Shown piece after piece: positions 30,255 through 42,164 of a stretch of 64,000 nt of DNA. Position numbers and translations under genes: made by a program. The stretch comes from Lepas anatifera (Eukaryota > Arthropoda > Thecostraca > Lepadidae), in the NCBI GenBank assembly GCA_034440635.1, contig JAOTON010000892.1:117735-181734 (forward strand). The letters run 5' to 3'. Each line of letters starts with the position of its first letter. The first letter of the stretch is position 1. Below the pieces are notes generated by a model, which was given only the letters and a program-made list of their open reading frames with translations, did no database searches and was not told the DNA's origin.

Positions 30255-31221
30255 CACCCGCCCCGGTGGGCCTCAGAGCCACCTTCGTCCTGGTAGGGGG
30301 TGTTCAAGCACCCCCCCCTTCGAACTCGGCTCCTATGCGGGATAGCGAAAAAAACGCGAACGCTGCTGGATAGCTCATAAAAATTCATGAAGATACTAGA
30401 TTGGTCACGTTTTAGCTCAGGTCAATATTGAGTTCATAGAGGTTTTGGGTTCTAGCGTCTGACAGAGTTGAGCTAGACTAATATTTTAGACACCATTCGC
30501 TTTCTCTTGTCATGGCGAATCGAATTATGTAAAATATGACTATACTAGGTCAAAACAAAAAAATGACCTGACCTGAGGTCAGGTCAAGGTCATTTTCTGA
30601 TCTAACATAGTCAATATGCACATAAATCGACTTGCAATAACAATCCAAACGTAATGGTATCACAACAAAAGCTTTATCGTCCTTTCCTGCAAAGTTATTG
30701 ACCCAAGTCTGAAAACCTGCCTAAGCATTCCAGACCAGATGACCTCTCAGAGGTCACTGGTCAAAAATTGCAATATGAAGCTTAAAATGGGCCCAGGATG
30801 CGATTTAAAGAGTATGAAGTGATTCGCCGTTGTATCTACATAAATACAGCCCAATTCCTGTTTTTCCCATGCATTTCCAATGGAGAGGTCATGATCCGTA
30901 CCTGACCCTAGGTCATCGATATAAAAATACCGGAACAAATTGTAGCTGTCGGTGGGCCCCTTATGTAGTATAAATGTGAATCGGATAGGTTCATCCTTTT
31001 CTTACTTATGCCGCCTGAAACATTTTTGGAGGTGAGGTCACTTGACCTGCACTGGTGACCTGACCTAAGGTGACCCAACCTTAAGATTTTGTAGGAAGTT
31101 GCAGAATTGATCAAGAATAAGGCGTGCCAAATACAGTGGCGCTTCGCACCATCGTTTTTTCGTGCCGCCGGAAAAATCCGGGAGGGGGGTGTCCAAACAC
31201 TCTACCCCACCGGGGTGAGGG
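30255..31221 (+). mobile_element. TTAA-flanked MITE, copy 3 (967 bp)
   Basis: TTAA at 30251-30254 is followed by CACCCGCCCCGGTGGGCCTC; CCACCGGGGTGAGGG precedes TTAA at 31222-31225. AGGTCA/TGACCT words recur throughout, including GACCTGACCTGAGGTCAGGT near 30572. It belongs to a subfamily with GTGTTCAAGCACCCC near the ends, shared with copy 4. Confidence 0.85.
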
Positions 31222-31225
31222 TTAA

Positions 31226-31560
31226 ACAGGAGCTCTGCCTTCGCTGCGGTTTCTCAGTTAGAAAGGAGGGCAACCTTAAGGTGGTGTTTTACCCTAGTAA
31301 AATAACACTATGGAACTAGGACGTGGATGAACTATTTATATGGAAATCCCAATAGAATTAGCAAGTGATTTCTGTGGAGCCCGGTTTTAGAATCCTTTCC
31401 TGTGTCGAGTACCGAGCCACTGTCATCTTTACAGATAGTGACAATTATCACCTAGTGAGGTCTTGAAGCCACTAAAAACAAGAATGGCTGTGAACTTCAA
31501 TGCAAAAGGTTTGATGTCATTTGTGTTTATCAATTTGAAAACCACGGAGGAGAAACCCTA
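31226..31560. other. Unassigned sequence
   Basis: No gene or element end recognised. Confidence 0.35.
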
Positions 31561-31567
31561 CCCTTGA

Positions 31568-31720
31568 CACTGGCGGCGGAACTGAGGGGGAGGGCGGGGC
31601 ATTGTGCCACCCTTAAATCAGACATTCTAACACTAACCCTATAGCGTTTACTGGAAAGAAATTGGTTGAAAAGCCCATGGCGCCCTCCTCCCCTTAAATT
31701 GGGACGTTCCGCCGTCACTG
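31568..31720. mobile_element. hAT-type MITE, copy related to 1412-1821
   Basis: The ends CACTGGCGGCGGAAC and GTTCCGCCGTCACTG, and interior words CCCTTAAAT, CCTATAGCGTTTACTGGAAA and CTTAAATTGGGACGTTCC, match the outer MITE at 1412-1821 without its nested insert. The flanking 8-mers do not match perfectly (best 6 of 8). Confidence 0.75.
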
Positions 31721-31996
31721 CCACTGACCATGCGGACCCTGCAGTACTGGTTTCCCTGAGCCGACTGCAGCCGTGCTTGGGTTTTGAGGCCTGGGTGGAC
31801 GGGGGCTACACTTTTTAGTGGTTAGTGTCGCCGCCATTTTATCAGTGACGCGACGGAGTCCTGTAATTTTCGCAATATATGTTCTATGGGACATACGATT
31901 TTTCTGCGCCCAAAATAGGTTGATAGTTTGCATTGTTTTCGCCAGCATCATTTTGGAGAGACATGATGACCTTCACCATGCTTTCTGATCAACGTA

Positions 31997-33719
31997 GGGA
32001 AGACTGGGGTCAATTGTAACAAATTTTACATTTCTGGTTCTGGAACAATATTGTTTTGAGTTAGAGGCACTTATAGTTATATTTTCATCAACTTTGAAGA
32101 TTTTGCAATGTGACAGACGTAGAAAGATTTCAAAAAAAGATTAGGAGTCAAAATTTCACTTCTAAAAATTTACTTCAGCTGTTACAATCGACCCCAAGTG
32201 AGGGCCAATTGTAACAGCAACAGGGGTCAATTGTAACATGTTAAAGCCATATGAATTTCGACGATTTATTTGTACCATAACAAATCCTAATGCAAACACT
32301 TCTGCATGTTTGGCATTCACTTCAGCTTCATGGACCCTCGCCAGTCGAGTCCCGCGTTCGGTGGTGCGTGGTCGAAAACGAGGCATTCTCTGAAAGTGCG
32401 AGACATTTGTTTGAAAACAGCCGATACAATTTTTTTAGAAAGATGAACACAAAAACGAATAACGGTGATTTGAATAATCCCTAGAAATGACCTGAAGATA
32501 CTGCGTGCAAAAGTTTTGTTAAATTTACTTATCAGTCCGGTCAGTAGATCTTAAACATGTTGCCGAAAAGTAATGACCCTTTCTAAAACCCAAAACGCAA
32601 TATTTTTGGCACATTTGCCTATTGGACTGACTACCTACAAAAATATATTTATAATTTGACTAAAATATCTTTAATTTGTCAAACTGGGCACACATAACCT
32701 TAGCAGCTGACGTGCCCTTAAACCTCAATTATGATCGTTAATTTTTCAATATAAGAAATATTCTATAGGACAGCCCACATTGCCACTTTTCCGAAACATA
32801 TACCAGCCTAGGAACAAACATATCATTGAAAAGCAAATCATAAACAGTAGCGCACCCAGGGGGCAGCAGGCCCGTACTCTACCCTCCTCCTCCCCACTGG
32901 AGGATCCAGGGGGCAAACAGGGCAATTCCTCAAAATCACCCGCTTTTTATCGGTGTTCTTCAAAATCCAAGTTTTCCCGATTTTAGGCCACTTTGCCCCC
33001 CCGCCCCCAACGGTCGGCCTGGATCCAGGCCTGCCCCCCCCCCCAACGTGTTAACTTGCCTCCTCCCAAAAACAGTTGACACTAGGTCTGCGAAGCAAAA
33101 ATTTCATCGATCCCCGCCCCCCCCCAGGATATGAAGATTGGCCCCTTTGGGTGAACAAGTGCGCCCCCTTCACTGGCCTGACGTCCCCACGTCAGCCCCC
33201 CCGAAACAAACATCCAGGGTGCGCGCCTGATCATAAAATCACTAACCTAGCTATTGCATTTGTGCAGTTGACGCAAGTTTAATACGTCGTAAGGCCATAG
33301 GGGTCAATTGTAACATTGTTACATTTGACCCAAGAGAAATTTTACAATTGTCCCCATCGCAACGCGCAATTTTTTAAACCAAATTGCCGCTCAACGAGCT
33401 GGCCTAGGCGACAGATTTTTTGCTCATTTCGTAGCTAATTAAACACTCTTTATGCACTGAAACTGTTTCTGCTGTACCTTATCATACCCATAAATAAGCT
33501 AGTCATCTTTAGATATTTCAAAAGTTACCAAACACCCTCAAAAACACATAATTAAGAACAGCGTCTGACTTACCCGCCGAACCGAGTTGAAACTTCGTTA
33601 ACAAAGGCAGCAGCTGATTGCGCATTTCTGGTTGTGCCACAAGCGCCATCCATTGATTAGTTTAGACAATATAGCCTGTGTTACAATTGCCCCGTATTAC
33701 ATTTGACCCCAGTCTCCCC
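31997..33719. mobile_element. TA-flanked TIR element with GGGGTCAATTGTAACA motifs (1723 bp)
   Basis: The left end GGGAAGACTGGGGTCAATTG and the right end, the complement of GGGGAGACTGGGGTCAAATG, are inverted repeats flanked by TA (31995-31996 and 33720-33721), as in Tc1/mariner-type insertions. The word GGGGTCAATTGTAACA or its complement recurs at about 32185-32240 and 33298-33360. No transposase was seen. A C-rich patch near 32850-33230 with GGATCCAGGGGGCAAA may be another decayed MITE. Confidence 0.8.
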
Positions 33720-33721
33720 TA

Positions 33722-34168
33722 CCTACTGGCCTTTACAGCCACATCACCGAAGCATATGACCACCGCCGTTTTATCATTGACGTAACAGCGGTATCGGAGT
33801 CCTTTCATTTACGCTATATGGAAAATAGGCTCCAGTTCCAAGTTTTTACTCTCGAAACTGGTCTATCTTCAGTTTTCTTTTTCCAAACCTCTAGAACTGT
33901 GGTGGCGGCGTTCAGCGTGCTGTTTGAGCCAGGTGCTAGCCTTTCCGTGGATGCCAGTTGGCAGTGATGCCACCGGCGTCTGTGGCGGGCTCCGGCGCCG
34001 GCCGGACAGGCCCAGCATCTTGTCTCAAACAAATCCATCAACTACTGATGCGCTGTTTTCACTATTCCATAATTACATCATTCATAAATAACAATTGAAT
34101 AGCCAAAACAAGGCAGCAGCAGAAGCTCGTTGAGGCCCTGGTTTGGGACCTTTTAGCCGGCGCCAAAT
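33722..34168. other. Unassigned sequence
   Basis: Near 33760-33825 a segment (CCGCCGTTTTATCATTGACG) resembles 31831-31880 on the other side of the 1.7 kb element (CCGCCATTTTATCAGTGACG). Otherwise nothing is recognised. Confidence 0.35.
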
Positions 34169-34523
34169 CGCAGCGGAGGCCCCGGGGCCACAACAAACCC
34201 AACCCCCAAAAAAGGGGGGGGGGGGCGAACAAAAAGGGGGGAACCGGGGGAAACACAAACACCACACCCAAAAAAAAGGGGGGGGAACGAAACCGAAAAA
34301 GGGCGGGGCACAACAAAACACACAACCAACAACCCACAAAAGGCGGCAAAAAGAAAAAAAAACGGACAGGACACACAAAAAACAAACACACCAAAACAGC
34401 AGAGGGGGGGAGAGAAAAAAAAGGAAAAAAAAAAAAAACACACAAAAAAAAGGGAGGAACAGAAGGGGGAGGAACAACAAAAAACAACCACAAAAAACCA
34501 AAAAACGGCGGAGGCACCGGGAC
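34169..34523. repeat. 355-nt tract with no thymine on the plus strand
   Basis: From 34169 to 34523 there is not one T; the preceding T is 34168 and the next is 34524. Runs of A and G dominate. Words such as CACAACCAACAACCCACAAA and ACCACACCCAAAAAAAAGGG recur at about 64-68 bp and resemble CACAACCGACACCCACCAAA of the adjoining 64-bp repeat, so the tract looks like degraded units of that repeat. All frames on both strands are trivially open because every stop codon needs a T on one strand or an A opposite it. Confidence 0.95.
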
Positions 34524-34888
34524 TGACACAACCGACACCCACCAAAAGGCCGGGATGTGGATCCGACAACGGCGGAGGCACCGGGACTGACACAACCGAC
34601 ACCCACCAAAAGGCCGGGATGTGGATCCGACAACGGCGGAGGCACCGGGACTGACACAACCGACACCCACCAAAAGGCCGGGGTGTGGATCAGACAACGG
34701 CGGAGGCACCGGGACTGACACAACCGACACCCACCAAAAGGCCGGGGTGTGGATCAGACAACGGCGGAGGCACCGGGACTGACACAACCGACACCCACCA
34801 AAAGGCCGGGATGTGGATCCGACAACGGCGGAGGCACCGGGACTGACACAACCGACACCCACCAAAAGGCCGGGGTGTGGATCAGACA
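34507..34888. repeat. 64-bp tandem repeat, six copies
   Basis: The unit begins GGCGGAGGCACCGGGACTGA and includes CCGGGATGTGGATCCGACA or CCGGGGTGTGGATCAGACA. Starts fall at 34507, 34571, 34635, 34699, 34763 and 34827. Two alternating variants differ at GGATCC/GGATCA and GGGATG/GGGGTG. Confidence 0.95.
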
Positions 34889-36066
34889 GGCCGTGAAGAT
34901 GGAGAATCAAGACAATAGGAGGGCCAGGAAAATAGCACGCTGTGAAATGTGCACGTTTCGGAGCATGGATGATTTGGAGGTGGGTACTTTTATTCCGTTC
35001 AAGCAACGGAATGGCCCATATTGATAAGCTGTATGCTGGCCTCTGATGACCATCATGCATATTTCTGTGTACTTTCAAAGAGTATTCTCAATCATTGAAT
35101 GTTTTACAGTCCTAATGGTTCCAGCATGCATCCGGGATCCTGAACAACCTCCCACTTTTTAAGGGTTGGCTTAATTCTTTCGAGCAATGAGCCGCTCAGG
35201 TTTCGCTTCAGTATTCGGGGACCAATGGTTGTTTTCGTAATCAAGTGGTTTGATAGAATTTGAGCTCAAAAAGTGGCCTTGGCTTTTGTTGACTAACCGG
35301 TTTGAGAAAGGTTTAGTTCTTGATTCATTTTAAAATTGTACTTCTAACGCAAAATTTACATGACATTCATCTCCGGTCACTGGCAAATCAATCGGAAACG
35401 ATACAAATGCCACTCAGACAATCTGAGGAACCACTCCTGTAGTTGGTGCCGTAAAGCGAAAATATGCGGGATGGGTGAGGAAAAAACGCAATTTACTGAC
35501 ATTCCGGTGAGGTTCACACGTCCTAACCTCCCCCCTTCACACGTCCTAACCTCCCCCTCCCCCTTGGTCACTCTCCGCCCGGGCAATTGTCACCGCCTTT
35601 TATTCCCCCTCTCCTGACCGCTTACCCGAGTTTGGGACCAGTTGTCCCCTTCCTCAAACTCGAACTCTAGATGGGCCATTGATCCTGATCCCGTGCTATT
35701 CCCACGTCAGTCCCATAGGAGTCCGACGCTTATACCCACGGAGGTCATGCGGGATTATATGCCTGTACGAGACTGTCTCCGAATGGTCCCGCTGGTAGAA
35801 ACTTGAAATTCCTCCGCCGACCCCGCGGGAGACCAGCGTTAACTGGAATGAAATTCCCATGGTACTCACATAATGTTCAATCTGGGACTACCATAGCATC
35901 TTACACCAGTTCCATGGTGGTCCCACCGGGACAGTATGGGATTCTCACATCACTCCTATGACTGCCCCATGTGGACTAGCGATCCCAGGGTCCTCCTGGG
36001 ATCGCCTATATCTACTTGCACTGAACCAATGTCAGTCCCGTTGGAACCAGCCTGGGGGCACCAGTT
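34889..36066. other. Unassigned sequence
   Basis: No gene recognised. A 22-bp word (TTCACACGTCCTAACCTCCC plus CC) is duplicated at about 35514-35558. The stretch ends at the 22-bp minisatellite. Confidence 0.35.
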
Positions 36067-36770
36067 GGGCCTGTAGTGGACGCCATTTGGGCCTGTAGTG
36101 GACGCCATTTGGGCCTGTAGTGGGTGCCATTTGGGCCTGTAGTGGACGCCATTTGGGCCTGTAGTGGACGCCATTTGGGTCTGTAGTGGACGCCATTTGG
36201 GCCTGTAGTGGGCGCCATTTGGGCCTGTAGTGGGCGCCATTTGGGTCTGTAGTGGGCGCCATTTGGGCCTGTAGTGGGCGCCATTTGGGCCTGTAGTGGA
36301 CGCCATTTGGGCCTGTAGTGGACGCCATTTGGGTCTGTAGTGGACGCCATTTGGGCCTGTAGTGGGCGCCATTTGGGCCTGTAGTGGGCGCCATTTGGGT
36401 CTGTAGTGGACTCCATTTGGGCCTGTAGTGGACGCCATTTGGGTCTGTAGTGGGCGCCATTTGGGCCTGTAGTGGGCGCCATTTGGGCCTGTATTGGACG
36501 CCATTTGGGCCTGTAGTGGGTGCCATTTGGGCCTGTAGTGGACGCCATTTGGGCCTGTAGTGGACACCATTTGGGCCTGTAGTGGACGCCATTTGGGCCT
36601 GTAGTGGGCGCCATTTGGGCCTGTAGTGGACGCCATTTGGGCCTGTAGTGGGCGCCATTTGGGCCTGTAGTGGGCGCCATTTGGGCCTGTAGTGGACGCC
36701 ATTTGGGCCTGTAGTGGGCGCCATTTGGGCCTGTAGTGGACGCCATTTGGGCCTGTAGTGGACGCCATTT
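36067..36770. repeat. 22-bp minisatellite, exactly 32 copies
   Basis: The unit starts GGGCCTGTAGTGGACGCCAT and ends TT. 704 bp equals 32 x 22. Variation is confined mostly to GGAC/GGGC/GGGT before GCCAT and to GGCC/GGTC after the GG. Because 22 is not a multiple of 3, all three minus frames stay open and cycle through one 22-residue period; the three long minus frames are repeat artefacts. Confidence 0.97.
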
Positions 36771-36779
36771 TGGCAAGAG

Positions 36780-36964
36780 GTGCCAATTCTTAAGACGTGA
36801 CCTATCAAATTGGCCCCGAATTGAATATTGGATGCGCCATTACTTTCACCTGTGGGGGCGGGAGTGAAAATATGTTTCATGGGGCGCCGGGGGTTGTGTG
36901 AGGGCGTCGGGAAGTCCGATGGGAGGCTAGCGTATGCCCTCTTGCCCTCCTGGATCCGCCTATG
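36780..36964 (-). mobile_element. Right end of a hAT-like MITE
   Basis: CCTGGATCCGCCTATG at 36949-36964 is the complement of CATAGGCGGATCCAGG, the terminus of the MITE at 1517-1770. The opposite end was not located; the candidate 8-bp flank CTGCATGC (36965-36972) was not found on the other side. The element may have carried the 22-bp minisatellite. Confidence 0.45.
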
Positions 36965-36972
36965 CTGCATGC

Positions 36973-38380
36973 TAACATTATCGTATTTTTCATAACCATG
37001 TTTGTGTAAAATCGCGCCTGTCCTAGGTGAGACAAACATCCTACCCTGATTCAATGTCATGTACCTAAAGGTATCACCCATAGAGATCAGCTTGAAGGTC
37101 ACCTTTTAAGGCGTTCCACCACTGTGTCTCCATTACTCCCGGTCGCCGGGGACTGGAAACAGCTGCAGAGCTTGTAACTCGCCCGTCAGAAAAACGGCGA
37201 CCCTAATGGCGCGCTGGCCACAAACACCGCTTCCTCTTAAATGACGTACCGTTTTTAAGCCCACTTAGATGATAGGTTGTTGTGATTTCATGGATCAAAG
37301 CGGCAAGAAAATGCGAGCATGTGAGGGAAAAGAGTCCGATTGAGCACTCACTCTCACCCTGCTACCCGAGTACACAGGACGTTAGGAAATAAGACATCAA
37401 CCCTACCGCTGAGCCGAAACAAGATTGCATGTGTTTCACTCTTACGACTCAGCCATCTCTATTTTCAGTATCGGTACATCTTAGATGGAAATTGTGAATT
37501 TACTTGTAAAAAGCTCATTTCGGAGTTCTTTTGACCCATTTTTTATATTTTTCGTGGCAAACACACGTTGATTCATGTACCACCAGACTGGCAGGCTCTG
37601 GGCGACGTCCTGCTAAAAAGGACTCACTTTAGTCCATCTGCCTCCGTTTTTATTCTCACGCAGATTTAGACCAGCGTTCCTGACCCTCATGTAGAGACGG
37701 TGTTCAAGTAATGCCTTTTATGACGGCCAACACGTTAGCATTGCATGTTGTACTTTGCCTTGCCACATCACCACCTCACCCGGTCACTGCTGTCAGGTAT
37801 AACCCTCGCACTTTAAGAAAGCCATGGCGATATCCGAGCCTAGAAACAACAACTGATTCATTTTTTATGCTGAAAAGCACCCAGAATCGCTGGATCTGTT
37901 TTCAAATGGTGGGGGGGGGGCAGGGCCTCGTCTAACATGTTAACTGGGGGGGCCAAACCTACTTCCTGGCTCCAGCCCCCCCCCAGTCGAGCTGAAAATT
38001 GCCCACTGGGGGAAGGGGGCTGGCGCGGCGCGAACCGCCACTGCTACCTTCGCATATCTTGGGCTTTCACACCTAAATCAGATTTCTTGAACGGAACAAC
38101 AAAAATCGGTAGGATTTTCGCATAAATTCACAAGAAATTGTAATCCGACATTACTGAAAATTATGTTAAGCGGTCACATATTAGGTGGGTATCTATTTCA
38201 ATTGGGTCGTGCATTGTTTTCCGGAAGGGACCGCGCGAGTTTCATCACCATGGAAACAGTTGTTTGTGTAGCTGGCGAGTTTCTGTGCAGGGGGAGCGGC
38301 AGGAATAGTCGCCCCCCTCCCCTGAGGGCCCGAAGGCTCACCCGAGGACACGGGCCGGGCGAAGCGTGGCCCGCCCACGC
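36973..38380. other. Unassigned sequence
   Basis: No gene recognised. A G-run/C-run pair near 37908-37990 looks like decayed MITE ends. Confidence 0.35.
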
Positions 38381-38382
38381 TA

Positions 38383-40450
38383 TGCTCTGTGGTCAAATTT
38401 GAAATTTCATACCAGACAGGGCCCTCTTAAGCCATCTTCAGCACTCTATTCTGTAACAAGCAGGGCCCTTTGTACCCATCAGAACTGTTTGTAAAAAGAT
38501 GTCCTGTGAACCACCTGGGACCTGGGCCCCCTATCCACAGAGGGGAGCTGGGCCCTCTAACCGACAAAGCCACGATGGCCAGCCGGACCATTTGGGCGCC
38601 ATAGGCCCAGTGCGACTCGTAGGCTATCAGGGCCCTGTCTACAGCCACCAGGGACCTGTCTGACCAGCTGGGGCCTCTTTCATTGATGAGGCCATTGCGG
38701 CTATTAGGGACCGTTTTAGCCCACAGAGCCCACTCTGACGGTCAGGACTCTCTTACACTAGAGAAGCCTCTGAACAAGTAGTACCGACTGCTCTCTGCAG
38801 GGCCCTCTCTGGTCAGCTGAGCCCTCTACAGAGGCGTAACCAAGGAGAAGCGGATGCTGCAGCGGTGCCCTTTAGGACCCGAAGGGCCCTCTCGAGGATG
38901 GTGCGAGGAGCGACTCGCCCGTATCATGATCTGTGGCCTGCCGTGGAACTTCATGTCCAACAGGGGCCGCCTTAGCCCACTGCAGTGCTCCATTCTGTGA
39001 CAGGCAGGGCTTTTTGACCATCGGAACCCTGAGAGTCCTCTGAACCACTGACTTCATTCAAGCCTCTCTCGTCGACAGTAGGGCCTTCTCTATTCAGCTG
39101 GGCCCTCCTTGACCGATAAAACCACTATGGCCTGAAGAGCTCTTTAGGCCGCACGGCCCACTGCGAGTCGTAGGGCCAGCTATAGCCGTCAAGTCCCTGT
39201 CTAACCAGCCAGGTCTTCTAGAGTGTGGATGTCATCGTGTCTAGTAGGGGCTAGTAGCCCCCATGGCCCACCTGATCGTCAGAACCCTCTTAAACTAGAG
39301 AAGCCTCTGAACTGGTTTGAATGACTGTTAACGCAGGGCTCTCTATCGCCAGCGGGACCCACTCTGCTCAGCTGGGCCCTCTACAGAGGCGTAACCAAGA
39401 AGAGGCAGCTGGTGCGATGGCCCACATGAGAGCCCAGAGAGCCCCCTCAATGGCGTGCTGACATTACCGCACCATACTCTGTGGCCCGTCGTGGTACTTC
39501 ATATCAGACAGGGTCCTCTCAAGCTCTCTACAAAATCCCATTCGTGACAAGCAAAGCCCTTTTGACCACCGAAACCATCTAAAAAGGGCGTTCTCTGAAC
39601 CGCTGTGGTGGTCCCCAGGGCCCTCTCTCAACAGAAGGGCCTTGTTTGGTAAGGCCCTCTTTAACCGATAAAGACATTATGACTTCCAGGGCCCACTGCG
39701 GCTCACAGGGTCAGCTATGATCGTCAGGTCCCTGTATGACCAGCTGGGTCATCTTTAAGTGAGAAGGCCATTGTGGCCAGCAGGGACATTTTTGCCCACA
39801 GCGCCCGCTCTGACTATCAGGACCCTCTTTCACTACAATAGCCTTCAAACTGGTTGGACAAACTGTTTTCCGCGGGGCTCTCTGTCGTCATCAGGACCCT
39901 CCGTGGTCAGGTGGACCCCCTACAGAGGCTTAGCCAAAGAGCGGCTGTTAGGGCGACGCCCCCCCCCTGAAGGCCCCCTCGAGGACGCACTGCCAAGCCG
40001 CACCATTGCCTGTGGCCCGCTGTGGAACCTCATGTCAGACAGGGTACTCTCAGCCCTCTCCAGTACTCCATTCTTTGACAAGCTGGGATCTTTGGACATT
40101 CGAAACCCTCTGAAAAAGAGGGTTCTCTGAACCACTGTAGTCCCAGGGTCCTCTGTCGACAGTAGGACCCGTTCTTTTCAGCTGGGCCCTCTACAACCGA
40201 TAAAACCACTATGGCCAGCAAGGCTCTTTGGGCAATAGGGCCCACTGGGGCTTGCAGGACCAGCTACTGCCAGCAGGGCGCTGTCTGAACATCTGAGCCC
40301 TCTTTATGTGAGAAGGTGATTGAGGCAAGCAGGGACGTTTTTAGGCTGGAGGGCCCACTCTTGCGAGACCCTCGTTAACATAGGAGCCTTTGAACCCGTG
40401 GGATCGATAGGAATCTATATCTTCAGCAGGGCCCCCTCTTGCCAGCTGGG
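38383..40450. repeat. Tandem repeat of about 540 bp built from GGGCCCT-rich subunits
   Basis: Anchors recur at about 540-bp spacing: CTCTGTGG with TTCATACCAGACAGGG (38386), then 38927, 39476 and 40009; CAGAGGCGTAACCAAG at 38829 and 39384 and its variant CAGAGGCTTAGCCAAAG at 39923. Within each period, 24-28 bp subunits with CAGGGCCCTCT recur. The anchor CAGAGGCGTAACCAAG resembles the hAT terminus CAGTGGCGTAGCCAAG of the 15822 element, so each period may include an old left terminus. Confidence 0.8.
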
Positions 40451-41836
40451 TCCTCTAAATGCGATATTGAGGGCCCTGTTGGCCCTCTAAGCCCACCATA
40501 GACCTCTGTAGCTTGTAAAGTTCTTTGAAACAGCAGACAATTTTGACCTGCAAGACCTTTTAAGGTTAAAATGCCCCCTATAACCCATTTAACTTATAGC
40601 CATCAGGGTCCATTGTAACCCACAGGGCCCTCGGGAATAAGCAGAACCAGCTGGGCCTTTTTTAAGGGACAAGCCGCCGTGTTTAGCATAGCCCTTTATA
40701 GCCAGCAGGGTCATCTGAAAGAATGTATGTAACTATATGCATTTTTTAAACCAGTTGAACCCATAATTGATCGTAGACCCGCTATCAATGGAGGGGCCCT
40801 TTGAGAGCTGGATACTGTAAGCAAATTCGGGACGTCCTGGTGTACTATCGATGTATCCTGCTAGCTGCCATGGTGTACTACCACTGCGTACAGGTCAAAC
40901 ACAAGGTTGCCAGAGGCCTGCAGATGTCCGAGGGCCCTCCAATTGAGGTCGAGGTCGCTAAGGTGACGTGAGCGTGCGCTTTGCGCGATGGGCTGCCGCT
41001 GTAGGTGCATAATCAACACTGATGGCCGGCGCCAAACATCGAATATTTTTAGTTGTTGATTGGTCCATATCCTCGAATTCTGGATGCATAATACAGCAAA
41101 AACATATTTAGAGATTATATATTTGAGCACAGCCCATCCTCTGGACATTCACCAAATGTATTGATCGGGGAAGTTCTTGATCATGGTATGAGCCGAGACC
41201 CTGAATTTCAGAATAATCGCTGTGGTTTTGCTTTATTATGCATCCGGGATTTGGGGAGATATGCTATTCAACAACTTGTCTGCGCACAATCATGCTCCTT
41301 GGTGTGCACTCTGAAATCCACCTATCTTTGAAACAAGTTTCTGCCGAAGAGAAACAAATACTTAAGGCCTTTTGTACTTTCCGAGCACGAGACTGGTTCT
41401 TAGGCAATGTGCAAGGTTATCAAATGGCTTGTCATGGCATAAGCTTCGCCACCGGAAAAAGTGAGGGGGCCAGCCAAACTTCAACCTGATGCTGGCAAAA
41501 AACTTTCCACGATAGGACAAAAACTGTTCAAATTTGGGTTCCTCGTTGCCTTCCGCAGTGGCTGGTTTTGAAAATGTCAGGTTTTCTCCCATTTTGACTG
41601 AGATCAGGAAATTTAGGGCCAAAAAGTGGGGGACAGGCCCCCGGGCCCCATTTTCCGACGCCTAAGTGTCATGGCGTAGTTGAGATATTTCGTTGTGCTC
41701 TGGCTTAAAGCGAGCTTTTAGATTATCTAACCCAAAAACTGCGCTCGACGTTCTTTTTTGCTTAGTGATATTTTTTAGCCCTTTTAACGCTGTCACAGAG
41801 GCCCTTTTTGGGGCGCTACCCCCCCGTGAACGAAAT
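40451..41836. other. Unassigned sequence with a possible MITE
   Basis: No gene recognised. Near 41441-41665, CTTCGCCACCGGAAAAAGTG and the complement of CTTAGGCGTCGGAAAATGGG form imperfect inverted ends of a possible MITE of about 225 bp. Confidence 0.35.
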
Positions 41837-41852
41837 CCTGGCTATGCCCCTG
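41837..41852. mobile_element. hAT right terminus
   Basis: CCTGGCTATGCCCCTG matches the right terminus CCTGGCTACGTCACTG of the 7 kb element at 22829 in form. With the GGGCCCT array to its left it may close a second large repeat-filled hAT-ended element beginning before 38830, but no matching 8-bp flank was found. Confidence 0.45.
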
Positions 41853-42164
41853 CTTATAATGCACGTACGGGATATTGGTAATATCATTCACTTCGGACAC
41901 CGGCCCCCCAGTCAAATTGTGGTAGACGAAGCCCTGGGGGGGTGCAGGGGATGGAGGTAATATTTTCCCTCCGCAATATCCAAATGATCGGTCTGGTCCC
42001 GTTGAATGTGCAATTCATAATTAAGCATACAGTGTGAAATGAACATCGAAAACTGCCTATTTACCACGCAAACGTGCAGGATAGAACCCAGGTGAGGTTA
42101 TCACAGGTTGTATTACAATTTACATCAAACTCACAAAATCAGCAAATGTTTTGTAACTATGTAT

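Noticed and set aside
32840..33235. Separate well-defined MITE in the C-rich patch
   Set aside because: CTGGAGGATCCAGGGGGC resembles a MITE end but no matching opposite end or 8-bp duplication was found.
34062..35078. Minus-strand frame of 338 codons rich in Pro, Phe and Leu
   Set aside because: It runs through the T-free tract and the 64-bp repeat. With no A on the minus strand, no stop codon can occur, so the frame is trivially open.
35956..37102. Three overlapping minus-strand frames of 254-356 codons
   Set aside because: All are the three reading frames of the 22-bp minisatellite. Flanking parts show no domain.
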